This document shows, in pieces, positions 44,495 to 54,539 of a stretch of 64,000 bases of DNA. Under the pieces are notes generated by a model. It did no database searches, was not told where the DNA came from, and worked only from the letters and a program-made list of their open reading frames with translations. This DNA is from Pollenia angustigena (Eukaryota; Arthropoda; Insecta; Diptera; Polleniidae). Position numbers and translations under genes: made by a program. Position 1 is the first letter of the stretch, and every line of letters begins with the position of its first letter. The stretch covers positions 102,262,151 through 102,326,150 of the forward strand of contig OV884060.1 in assembly GCA_930367215.1 (NCBI GenBank), in the 5' to 3' direction.

Positions 44495-45173
44495 GTATAA
44501 AATTAAATGTCTATTTAAAAGAAAAGTTTACACAGAACCATGAGGTGTACACACTGACATGGAGGTCACACGTGATTAAATACAAAAAAAAGATAAACTT
44601 TCAAAACATTCGCATATCATAAAAAAGTAATATCCATGAAAATATCAGTCAGAGATTTTCAATCCTTTTCGTTTTGTTTAATAATTTATATGTCGTTAAA
44701 ACAATTATAGGCCCAACTTTAATATGCTTAAGTTGGCTTAAGCAATTGTACGAATACATGTGATTTATATGTGTCGAACCATAGCTATTGAACTTAAGAA
44801 AACTTTTTGTTAAATTTTATGAAACTGCCATTTGCTTAAGCAAAGAACGAAACTGATCACACTTTCCGTACGAAATCTTCTATTTTTTGATTTTGGTTTT
44901 AAAAACATCTGATAACTTTTTAGTTAATTTTTGACCGTAGTTTAAACAAGCTTATTTATATTATAGTTGAACCTTATTAATTTTTTTTTTTTTTTTGTAA
45001 TGCAAATAACTTCGTATTCCCGAAAATAACTTTGCAAATAAATTTATTTATCTCTTTTATTGGAAACAGATATTTTAGAAATCAGTTTAGAAGCCTAAAA
45101 TTATGTTAAGCGGATAAGCTTTTAACACGTTATTTGTGTCGAATTTTGTCTAGATACCAGTGTTGCCTCTTTT
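44033..45173. other. AT-rich spacer with repeat A end and a poly-A tract
   Basis: 44086-44140 (CTGTGGTGGAGGGTATCGTA...CCGACTATACTTTCT) is the right end of repeat A. An A-tract of about 35 bp lies at 44457-44493, not linked to any recognisable retroelement body. The rest is unassigned. Confidence 0.5.
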
Positions 45174-45189
45174 TAATTATTAGCGAGCA

Positions 45190-45560
45190 TGTGTTTTTAA
45201 CATTGAAATTGTAGATATTTTAAGGGCCATTTTAATACAGAAAAATACTATAATATCTGTGGCAAAAAGGAGAAAGGGCTTGAGTACCCTATGGCAAAAC
45301 ATGAGTTTATAGTACCTTCGTTATATCCGTGTGTAAAATACGCACGAAGAAACTTTTAATTATTTTGTACGTATTTTTAGGAAGTCATAGCTAAATTAAT
45401 TTTGTTTTATTTTGTTCTATGACATTAGGAATGTCATATATTGAAAAGAAAAAACTATAATCGCACAGAATTGATGGTTATAGGAGTAAATTTTCAAAAA
45501 TCACCTTTTTTATGCGTTACTGTCCTTTTCTGCAAATAAAGACTTTTAACATTTTGTCTG
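45190..45560. repeat. Dispersed repeat F, copy 2
   Basis: Diverged copy of 35395-35700, sharing 'ATCTGTGGCAAAAAGG', 'GACATTAGGA' and 'CTATAATCGCACAGAATTGA'. No coding sequence and no defined ends. Confidence 0.5.
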
Positions 45561-45896
45561 TTTGTTAAAACCCAATTTTTATAAGCTCAGTAGCCAGCTT
45601 TGTTATACATTCAATTTGTACAAGCAATCTTCCTTGTGACAATTAAAACTAAGATATGTACCAAATTTCATTCAGCTATCTTTTAATTTTGTCATTTGTT
45701 ACGTAGACAAAGAGCCAGCTATCTTTCCAGACGGACAGGGTTAGATCGGATGGTTCTGATTCGATTGCTTGCTATAAAATGGGTCAAAGAGTAATATTTT
45801 CCTTACTATTTATAATTAAAAACAAATAGTTTGGAAAACTATGTGTAAATTAAAGTAAACGAGATCATTTTAAGGTTATTATGAAACCAATTTATA

Positions 45897-47440
45897 CACT
45901 CACAATATTATTACAGTAACGGACTGTAGTTTATTTAAGAAATATTCCGTTCAGTCATTTTTAAATAAATAAACATTTAAAATTCCAAGCAAATTTATTT
46001 TTAACTGATTCTAACAGTTATTCAAAAAACTAAGTGCATATTAATACGGATTTTCAGTTGCAGTTAATATTGTCCGTTGATTGAGTTAAATTCTTCTTTA
46101 CGTTAAATTAAATAAAAATGTAATTTAAAGCAACGAAAAGTTCATTTAATTTTTACTGTCAAAAATTCAACCGCAAATTCCGTAAAAACAAATAAATATG
46201 CAGTTATTTTATAAAATTTTACTGTCAAAAATTCAACACCATATTAAGTAAAAACAATTAAATATTCGGTTATTTTATATAATTTAACTACCAAAAATTA
46301 ATTTTTACTTATCTGTTAAAAATGAATTGCTTGTTTTGTGTAAGCAATTCCCATTTTCTATTTGTTGGTATAATTTAGTTAAATACATCATATTTTAAAA
46401 GTAAAATAATTGCGAAGCCATATCGGTCATGCTGCTGGTGTCTTATAATTGAGAGTTCTTCTGTAAACAACGTGTTTAGTACAACAAAAGTAAAACAAAC
46501 GTGTGTAACGGGGTAAGTTAATAATAATATTCTTTCTCTCTCTCATTAGACAACAAGCGGACAGGTGTCTGTCTGGTATTTTTTAGAAATTCGGCTCTTT
46601 TGTGGAGTAAACGAAAATTACTGAACTTAATAAAATAACTGAATATTTAATTGTTTTTACTGAATATGGTGTTGAATTTTTGACAGTAAAATTTTACAAA
46701 ATAACTGAATATTTATTTGCTTTTACGGAATATGGTGTTGAATTTTTGACTGTAGGTCTCTCCCAAGATCGGTCCACTAAGACGGGATTTTTGGAAATTC
46801 GAATGTTTAGGGAGCAAAAAAGGGTAAAAACGGATAAAATTGATAACTTTATATCTCCAAAACTAAAAGAGATACAAAAAAAAACTGTAATACATACTTA
46901 TCATTGTTCTTTAGAAAAATAAGCGGACAGGTGTATGGTACTTCTTGAAATTCGGCTCTGTTAGGGAGAAAACGGGTAAAACCTGAATTTTGGTCCTTTT
47001 TTTTACCCCATCTATCATTTGAACCAAAAAACCTAGAAATAAAGTTTATACCACATTCGAAACTTATCAAAAAAATACGAATACAACTTTGGTACTTTTT
47101 CGAAATTCGAGCAGTTAAGGGGTAAAAATCGTAACTATTTTTGGTACTTGTTTTACAAAACATTTCTCTCCATTCGTTGACATACTCGTACTAAATTATG
47201 GTCTCCCACTACATTACTGAAATTTTTTATACTTTAATGTAAGGTAAACCTAGAAACATTAAATTCAAGATGCAATGTCCTGAGAAGATAAGAATCTTTG
47301 TACTTAGTTTTTTTAATAACTGTTAGAATCAGTTAAAAATAAAATTGCATGGAATTTTAAATGGTTATTTATTTAAAAAACACTGAACGGAATACTTCTT
47401 AAACAAACTACAGTCCGCTACTGTAATAATATTGTGAGTG
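45897..47440. mobile_element. Foldback-like element with long TIRs and inverted subterminal tandem repeats
   Basis: CACTCACAATATTATTACAG (45897) and CTGTAATAATATTGTGAGTG (to 47440) begin inverted repeats that continue about 135 bp inward (to about 46035 and from about 47310) with indels. Inside the left arm are three tandem units of about 66 bp ('ACTGTCAAAAATTCAA' at 46155, 46221 and about 46287). The right half has two units in opposite orientation (around 46680 and 46747). Long TIRs built from tandem repeats are typical of Foldback (FB) elements. The middle (46540-47130) repeats 'GAAATTCGGCTCT'. Non-coding; TSD not established. Confidence 0.78.
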
Positions 47441-47689
47441 TGTACATAAGGCATACAACTTTTTACAATATTTTAAATTTTTAAATTAATTTTGTTGTTT
47501 TAAAATAACTAGTGTTCGCCTTATGGTCAAAATTCGACCATAAATTTTTTTTGTAAATATGAATAAAACATAATTCATCTAAGTATATATGAATTTATTT
47601 GTTTCGAGCATTTATTTTTTCCTTCAAAGAGGATCGATTTGGCGAGGGACCAACCTCCGGTTCATATTTTATCTTCTACGTGAGTTAAT

Positions 47690-48130
47690 TTAATTTTGTA
47701 AGTTCAGTATAAAAAGTACCAATTGAAAAACAAAAAGTATCAAAAAGTCTCCTATATTGTCATCCACTCAGGACGTTGCAGGTTTCATTTTATGTTTCTA
47801 TGTCTAATATTAACGAAAATTAATCAAAGTACCAGATGTAGAACGAAAAGTACCAAAAAGCTCCCCTTACATGTTCTTATTCACCTAGTTTAATTTATAA
47901 TTCTATCTTTATAGGTCGAATATTAACGAAAAGTACCAGATGTAGAACGAAAAGTACCAAAAAGCTCCCCTTACATGTTCTTATTCACCCAGTTTAATTT
48001 ATAATTCTATCTTTATAGGTCGAATATTAACGAAAATTCAAAAAGTTCCAGATGAAAAACCAAAAATACCAGCATTTTTTATCTTATGCGTTATCACTCA
48101 CTCAGGATCCTACACCTATAATATTATGTT
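47690..48130. repeat. Tandem repeat array, ~104-113 bp period
   Basis: 'AGTACCAGATGTAGAACGAA' starts at about 47829 and 47933, with a degenerate copy at about 48046 and another before 47760. Each unit includes 'AAAAGTACCAAAAAGCTCCCC' or a variant and 'TCTTTATAGGTCGAATATTA'. About four units; the two central ones are nearly identical. Confidence 0.8.
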
Positions 48131-48239
48131 TCTAAGTTCAATATTATAGAAAATTTAAAAATGATCACATGATGCACAGAAAAGTACAACGAAAAGAAAT
48201 TTAGTTTCCCATATTTCCCCTTTTTTCTCCCCATAGAGG

Positions 48240-48975
48240 TTCGGTTGACAAACAAAGGAAGAAAGCGTTCTTAACTGTTTTGCCTGGTCTGATTTATATA
48301 GTCGAAATATTCGAAAACCGGTTTCTGAAAAATGTCGAATAATCGATCACCCTAATTTTGTATTATTTGATAATTGAAAATAAATTTTTATTTATTTATT
48401 TTGCATTTATGTTAGTTACAATTTTGAACGCTTATAACTCTGAAATTATTGAACAGATTTTAATAAAATATACATTGTGCACTTCTTTGAGTAAATACCT
48501 CTTAAATGGTATATATTTTGTTCAAATCGGTTGACATACGGAGGAGGAAAGTGTTCTTAACTGTTTTACCTTAGCCGATTTATATAGCCTAATGGTCGAA
48601 ATTCGGCCATAATTTTTTTTAATGTCAAGAAAATATAGTATATCTAACTGTCGGCCTGTGTCGGTTTATACATAAGATTTATATAGTCGAAATATTCGAA
48701 AACCGGTTTCTGAAAATGTCGAATAATCGATCACCCTAACTTTTTATTATTTGATAATTGAAAAAAAAAATGTATTTATTATTTTGCATTTGGGTTAGTA
48801 GCAATTTCGAACGCGTATAACTCTGAAATTATTGAACAGATTTTAATAAAATATACATTGTGCACTTCTTTGAGTAAATACCTCTCAAATGGTGTATATT
48901 TTGTTCAAATCGGTTGACATACAGAGGAGGAAAGTGTTCTTAACTGTTTTGCCTTAGCCGATTTATATATAGATA
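48240..48975. repeat. Tandem duplication, ~385 bp unit
   Basis: Two near-identical copies of a unit containing 'GTCGAAATATTCGAAAACCG' (48301 and 48686), 'TCGAATAATCGATCACCCTA' and 'AAGTGTTCTTAACTGTTTT', with a third partial copy of the last segment at the left edge (about 48263). It is adjacent to the shorter-period array and may be part of one satellite-like block. Confidence 0.85.
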
Positions 48976-48989
48976 AGATCTTGATAATT

Positions 48990-50400
48990 TTTTCTTTATA
49001 AAACTGAGTAATTAATTGCTAATTAGAATTTTTTTCTTAAAAAATAATTTTTAATCAGTCATGAATTTTTCCCAAAACTATTTTTATGTTTGATATGACC
49101 TTTTTTATAAAAATATATGACGAAATGTTATTGTTTCATGATTTCATAAATTTCATTGGAATGCCAAAAAATGGTTAAATTTTGATCATTTGTTCTGGAA
49201 ATGGCACAACGAATATTTGCAAACTAATTTATGAAATAAAAATCTAAAATTTTAATATTCCGCTTTACGAATCAACACTTAGTTATTGAGTAATATGAAA
49301 AAAATTATATATCTTGGATTTTCTCAAATGGCATATCATAAGCTATTAAAAAATACATAGAAACAGTTGGAAAAAAAACCTTTATTTTACATACGGAGCA
49401 AATTAGGGCCACTATAAATGCCATTTGAGGTAGCCGAATATGTTTCCGAAACGATAAAATAGTTGGGTATGTAAATCTTGAAATTTAAAAACCCTTTTTT
49501 TTTGATATATTGCTATTACAGCTGTAAAAAATTTGATTTCTTTAAAACAGATAAAAATGTAGATAGACAATATCTTGACAAAATAATCGACAAAAGTAGC
49601 GACTTGTAGCCTCTTAATCCTAGGTTTCTTGAAAGCACATTTTTCTTTTAGTAAATTTCGAATTGTTTTAGAATATTTTCTTCTCATACATAACTTTTTT
49701 AATTGCGATGGGTAATTTGTTTAGGCTGAAAACAATAAACAGCAAATTAAATAGCAAGCTTAACAAGCCACGATTTTACCGTTATCGAGTTGGTATAAAC
49801 TCAGCTCTATGTAACAGCATTTGGATTCAGCTTAAATGTTTGGAAACTCTGGAGGCACAATATACGAGAATATGTATGTACATATGCATTTATGAAAGTA
49901 CACATACATGAACACATAAATGAACGAGTTGCTTGTTTTGTTCTTAAAGTAAATTGAATACACCCATACATACACATGTTTATAGAAAAACATGAAGGGG
50001 AACTGACTACGAGAAAAACTAAAGGGAAAAAATTGTGTGTACTTTTCGTTGACCTTGCAGATAAAATGTATGAACTAAATAACAATAATGACAACAACAA
50101 CAGCTAAGTTAACAAGCTTCTACCAAAAACCCCTTTTCGGAAATGAAAGTAGAAATTTCAAATATTTTATTATCCGGTAATGTCTGTCGTGAATGAACAA
50201 CAGACATATGTACATAAGCGCAAAAGTATTTGCCATATAATTCTGAGCATTTATTACAAAACCGGAGGTCAAAACATATCATATGAATTTGTCATATGAT
50301 GTTCACCCCCAATTCCAAAAACAAATTATTTTAACAAAGCAAAATTTTAAAAATACTGCAGTAAAATTTGACAGTTGAAGTACAAGGAAGTGTATTATAT
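48990..50400. other. Unassigned AT-rich sequence
   Basis: No coding, repeat or TIR structure is recognised; only TACATA-type simple repeats around 49873-49990. Confidence 0.35.
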
Positions 50401-51104
50401 TTATACCCACACCACAATAGTGGAGAGGGTATTATCCATTTGTGCTGATGTGTGTAACGCCTTAAAATAATGGTCTTCGACCCACCTTAAAGTATACCGA
50501 TCGTCTTAGAATCACTTTCTGAGTCGAACTAACGATGTCCGTCCGGCTGGCTGGATGTCCATGTAACCTTGTGCGTAAAGTACAGGTCGCAATTTTGGAG
50601 ATAATTTGATGAAATTTGGGTCGTAGGTTTTTATTGGCACAAGGACCAAGCCTATTGAAAATGGACCGAATCGTAGGACCACGAGGGGAAATAGGGGGAA
50701 ATTTCTTCCTCTCAGAAACTATCAAACCGATTTTAATGAAATTTAAAACATAGATAGAACCATATCTATATGGACACAAAATGTATGCATTTTTTAAAAA
50801 ATAGGACCACGAGGGGAGATAGGGGCAATTTCTGCCTCTCAAACCAATTTTAATGAAATTTAAAACATAGATAGATCCATATCTATATGGACACATTAGC
50901 TATACAGTTTTTCAAATATAGGACCACAACGGGAGGTAGGGGGCAATTTCTGCCTCTCACAAATTTTCAAACCGATTTTCATGAAGTTTATAAACATAGA
51001 TAAATCTATATTTATATGGACACATAAGCATGATGTGTGTTTAAATACTGTGGTGTAGGGTATCACATGGTCGGGCTTGACCGACTATACTTTCTTACTT
51101 GTTT
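50401..51104 (+). repeat. Dispersed repeat A, copy 2
   Basis: Collinear with 23917-24597 from TTATACCCACACCACAATAG to GACTATACTTTCTTACTTGTT. It has an extra 'GGTCGTAGGTTTTTATTGGC' segment near 50620 and three tandem-like 'CATAGATAnnnCCATATCTATATGG' segments. This is the best-preserved copy in the window. Confidence 0.85.
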
Positions 51105-51460
51105 TCTTAAAAGAGAGAAGAGCATTTTTTCTAGTTGACTTGCAAACTAGCAAAAAACGTAATACCAATATCAAGGAAATTCTTAAAAAAATATCTTACT
51201 CTAATAGCAAAATTAGATCATTTACGAATGCATTACCAAAAGGGATTGCAAAACAAATAAAAGTTCGTTTCATATTTTAAACTAGGAGTATTGGTTAAGT
51301 TTATTTTGCGAATGCCACAGCGAAACCACAATTTAAATAAACGCAAATGAATACTACGCGTCAAATTTTACAAACAAAATTAAAAAAAATAAAAATTTTG
51401 GGTTAATACCCTTTGATCAAGTGCGATATGTTTGTATGTATGTACATACTTATATATTAC
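51105..51460. other. Unassigned sequence
   Basis: A 67-codon open frame (51077-51280) has no family resemblance and overlaps the end of repeat A; it is not called as a gene. Confidence 0.3.
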
Positions 51461-51575
51461 TAGGGATGAGATTTTCATGCACTAAAAAATCGAAAATATG
51501 CGCATAAAACATGCACTAAAAACTCCAAAATATGCATTAAAATAATAAAAAATATGCACTAAAAATTATTTAGCT
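51461..51575 (-). mobile_element. Terminal fragment of the TAGGGATG hAT family
   Basis: TAGGGATGAGATTTTCATGC followed by CATAAAACATGCACTAAAAA is the reverse complement of the right end of the 28272-29556 element (29445-29556), with a few changes. Only about 115 bp remain; the opposite end was not found nearby. Confidence 0.75.
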
Positions 51576-51659
51576 TAATTTCTTCGACCTTCTTAATATT
51601 ATTTCCTTTCAATCATTTTTCAAGCTCAAGGTCCGTTTTATATAAAAAATATTTATTTA

Positions 51660-51703
51660 AAATGTATCCAATATTTCGCTATCTCAATGGATAGCTTCTT
51701 CAG
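51660..51703 (-). ncRNA. Hammerhead ribozyme-like core in PLE 2
   Basis: On the minus strand: CTGAAGA (51703-51697), one unpaired A, a perfect 6-bp stem GCTATC/GATAGC with loop CATTGA, GAAA (51677-51674), then TATTGGATA, giving a 2-3-bp stem III and an AUA triplet. The arrangement equals that in PLE 1 (CTGACGA, GCTTACC/GGTTAGC, GAAA, TAT..ATA) although the stem sequences differ. An inverted half-copy (stem 3' strand plus GAAA) recurs at 52031-52045 on the plus strand. Confidence 0.5.
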
Positions 51704-51842
51704 GGTTTTTTGGTTTTTTATATTTCAAACAATTTTCAACAAACAAAATTAAATGAAACAACAAAATTGTCAATTATGAAAATTAATAAAAAATTATAGA
51801 CAGGAAACAAAAAATTATTCTATTACATTTTTATAAACTTAT

Positions 51843-52036
51843 TTAATTTCCTATCTTATTCTTATAAATTAAATGTCTGTAATTTTGAGCTACATAGTCC
51901 GTATCTGTCTTAAAATTAATTCTTTGTTCCATTGGTATGTTTATAATTTGCAACATTTCTAACATGTAGCGTCGTTTGTAGTTTGTTTCTGTATTTAAAA
52001 CTGTTGTATTTTCAAAATCTGGTGTATGATTGAGAT
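51843..52036 (-). pseudogene. PLE endonuclease C-terminal remnant, copy 2
   Basis: The minus strand reads 'VLNTETNYKRRYMLEMLQII' and 'INFKTDTDYVAQNYRHLIYK', aligned throughout with the PLE 1 block 'VLNTETNNKRRYILERLHII' and 'INFKADTEHIANNYRNLVIK', and ends at TAA (51843-51845). The YIG core is not present; the copy is truncated just before it. Shared residues over about 50 positions with PLE 1 support a common family, though many substitutions show different lineages. Confidence 0.78.
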
Positions 52037-52103
52037 AGCGAAATATTGGATAAATTTTAAATACATAAATATTTTTTATATAAAACGGACCTATTTTTGA
52101 AAA

Positions 52104-52616
52104 ACTGTATATCTTATGTGTCCATATAGGTATAGATCTATCTATGTTTTAAATTTCATTAATATCGGTTTGAGAGGCAGAAATTGCCCCTATTTCCCCT
52201 CGTGGTCCTATTTTTTAACAAATGCATACTTTTTGTGTCCATTTAGATATGGTTCTATCTATGTTTTAAATTTCATTTAAATCGGTTTGATAGTTTCTGA
52301 GAGGAAGAAATTTCCCCTTGTCTTTCCTCGTGGTCCTACGATTCGGCCCATTTTCAATAGGCTTGGTCCTTGTGCCAATAAGAAATTATGTACCAAATTT
52401 GATCAAATTATCTCCAAAATTGCGACCTGTGCTTTGCGCACAAGGTTACATGGACAGCCAGCCAGCCAGCCGAACGGACATCGCTAGTTCGACTAGAAAG
52501 TGATTCTGAGTCGATCGGTATACTTTAAGGTGGGTCTAGGACCAATATCTTAAGGCGTTACACACATCAGCACAAATGCATAAAACGCTCTCCACTATTG
52601 TGGTGTGGTTATAAAA
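52104..52616 (-). repeat. Dispersed repeat A, copy 3 (partial)
   Basis: Reverse complement of the 5' three-quarters of copies 1 and 2. It ends at 52616 with the TATAACCACACCACAATAG-equivalent terminus and contains the CGGACATCGCTAGTTCG block. The remaining quarter is missing, the break being at the PLE 2 insertion. Confidence 0.82.
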
Positions 52617-52871
52617 ATAGATACAAATTCAGTCTGTTGTCATTCAAATGTACAATATTTTTTAAATCTTTATTTAAATAACTATTTAAAATTTTTGTTT
52701 GCATAAACAAATAAATACTTTTTTTATATTATCAAAAGTAAACCATTGTCTGTTTGGACGCAAAAGACTTTTGTACATGGAAAATGATCTCTCAACGTCA
52801 ACCGAAGTTATAGGAGCATACTTGAAGGATGCCAATTCATTTGGAGAATATTTATTTTCTAATTCAGATCA

Positions 52872-53813
52872 GGGGGCAAAATATGGCAGTCGTGATCGAA
52901 TACTTTTTCGATTCGAAAGCAGTTTTATTTCTAATTCTTTCTGTCCGTACTGAACGGATCGAAATAATCTTTTTGTGTTGTAAAGCACTGATTTGAGTTT
53001 TTACAACAATGAAGAAATAATAACGATTCGTTCAGTATCGACTGAAATAAAATTGCTTTCGAATCGAAAAAGTATTCGATCACGACCAGCGTTGCCACGA
53101 CCAAAAAAATTTTGTAACCAAAATGTAAAAATAAAGTAACCAAAAGCGAAAAAAGTAACCAAAACTATTTTGTATCAAAAGTACATACTATATACTCTTA
53201 AGCCGCTGGACCGATTTCTGGAAAAACAATTTTTCGAAATTTTTAGTGAAAGTGGCAGGTCCTTAACAAAGTATGCACTTATTTTCGTCAATTTTAAAAA
53301 CTTTATGAGCTATAGCTTTCCATCTTTTTATATGAAGAGCTCTTACAAGTAAAACGTTTAAAGTCTTGCTGTGTGTTATATTATCAAAGTGCAAAATTGA
53401 GCTAAATTTTGGGGTAGATATTTTACATATAGATGCCTTTTTCCCGGTGGAATATACTCATATTAAACGGGATCGAATTGGAAGGGCCTTTGACCTTATC
53501 GTTTATCTAGAAGTGTTTCAGTTAGCCCTATGAAGTATGAAGGGTAGCAGACAATGGCCATATATACTGGATAGTCGGTTAAAGTTTAAGCTTGTAAAAA
53601 GTATTAGTTTAAGATGTACAAATACCGCACACAATTTTTAATGGTCAAAAAAGCGGAGCAGGTACTTCTTGTTCCAAAATAAAAATTGGTAATTTTTGTG
53701 TTGAAAAAAAGTAACCAAAATGGAAAAAGTACACATTGAGAAAAAAAGTAACCAATTTTGGTTAAAAGTAACCAAAACGGCAACGCTGATCACGACTGCC
53801 ATAATTTGCCCCC
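52872..53813. mobile_element. Palindromic MITE (GGGGGCAAA ends) split by a hAT element
   Basis: The left arm 52872-52945 (GGGGGCAAAATATGGCAGTC inward) matches the reverse complement of 53012-53086 joined to 53797-53813; the hAT element 53087-53788 and its TSD lie between those two right-arm pieces. 'GATCGAATACTTTTTCGATT' is shared by both arms. Without the insertion the MITE is about 230 bp. AGATCA occurs near both ends (52866-52871 and 53816-53821), but offset by two bases on the right, so no TSD is claimed. Confidence 0.82.
53087..53788. mobile_element. Non-autonomous hAT element, CAGCGTTGCC family, copy 2 (702 bp)
   Basis: Same termini as copy 1 (CAGCGTTGCC/GGCAACGCTG) and the same AAGTAACCAAA subterminal repeats, but a shorter and largely different interior. 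The exact 8-bp TSD is ATCACGAC (53079-53086 and 53789-53796). The two TSDs of the family (ATCACAGT, ATCACGAC) share ATCAC. Confidence 0.93.
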
Positions 53814-53875
53814 AGAGATCAGCAATGAATCGTTTTTTCGCTACTCATACTGACTCATGCAATTGTAAGTATGTG

Positions 53876-54021
53876 CCAATTCACACGTTGCAAGTCTTAT
53901 TGATCAGCTTGCTACCTTATAGGCCTCTCGCCTATAGTGAGAGAGAAACGTTTCTTTTCCTCTCGTCACTCTCGTTATAAAGTAGCAAGCTGATCAATAA
54001 GACTTGCAACGTGTGAATTGG
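53876..54021. mobile_element. 146-bp hairpin element
   Basis: CCAATTCACACGTTGCAAGT (53876) and ACTTGCAACGTGTGAATTGG (to 54021) head arms of about 45 bp that match but for one base. The central 50 bp contain CTCTCGCCTATAGTGAGAG, itself a small hairpin. It is either a palindromic MITE or a stable structured RNA/DNA; no TSD is evident. Confidence 0.8.
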
Positions 54022-54044
54022 GACTATAAGTGCGTAGCAGGCGC

Positions 54045-54095
54045 GGATTCAGGGGGGGGGGGGGGGGAAATAAGAAAATTTCCCCCCCGTAAATT
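54045..54095. repeat. Poly-G/poly-C inverted tract
   Basis: GCGCGGATTCAGGGG... with about 18 G (54051-54068), then GAAATAAGAAAATTT and CCCCCCC. The 'GCGGATTCAGGGGGG' start resembles the G-rich terminus of a DNA-transposon family common in insects, but only this end is present. The exact G count is assembly-sensitive. Confidence 0.5.
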
Positions 54096-54099
54096 ATAA

Positions 54100-54539
54100 A
54101 AATATGTTTTGTTAATTTCGATAATACAAGAATTCCCAATAATTTGGGAAATCCCAGCAGGGTTTTTGTTTGTATGGAATCTCTAACGAAATTTTCAATA
54201 AGTATTTTTTTATTGAATCTCTAACGATTTTCAATAAGTATCCATATCGTAATCCTTATAGTTATTTATTAGATATTTCCAAAGCATTTCAATTTACCGT
54301 ATTCAAATACTTATTATTCTACATTCAATCCCAGCAGGTGTCATCTATATCCAAAGACTGAACGTTTAACTTGAATGCGTACGGTTGAATTATTAAAAAG
54401 CCTTAGTATTTGCAATATTTATGTATATATGTGCTATATGATTCAAAATTCTATTCGTCCATTTTTGACGAAAGCAGTGATTTGTCGGGGAATAAATTTT
54501 AGGGAATAATTTATTGGCTTTGTTGTAAACGCATTTGTA
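54100..54539. other. Sequence with a short tandem duplication
   Basis: GAATCTCTAACGA followed by TTTTCAATAAGTAT occurs twice at 54177-54241. 'ATCCCAGCAGG' occurs at about 54151 and 54330. Possibly the decayed N-terminal coding region of the hAT transposase that follows, but no motif is recognised. Confidence 0.4.

Larger units (their letters stand above)
51630..52091 (-). mobile_element. Penelope-like element fragment 2 with terminal inverted duplication
   Basis: The minus strand carries the PLE C-terminal coding block (52036-51843), then a 3' region with a hammerhead-like core (51674-51703). The outermost 62 bp at the 3' end (51630-51691) recur inverted at the other end (52029-52091), each beginning GGTCCGTTTTATATAAAA. 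It interrupts repeat A (the 52104-52616 copy stops next to it). As with PLE 1, an inverted copy of the element's own edge lies at the truncated end. Confidence 0.75.

Noticed and set aside
52866..53821. AGATCA as TSD of the GGGGGCAAA palindromic MITE
   Set aside because: The right copy is separated from the terminus by two extra bases; the match is short enough to be chance.
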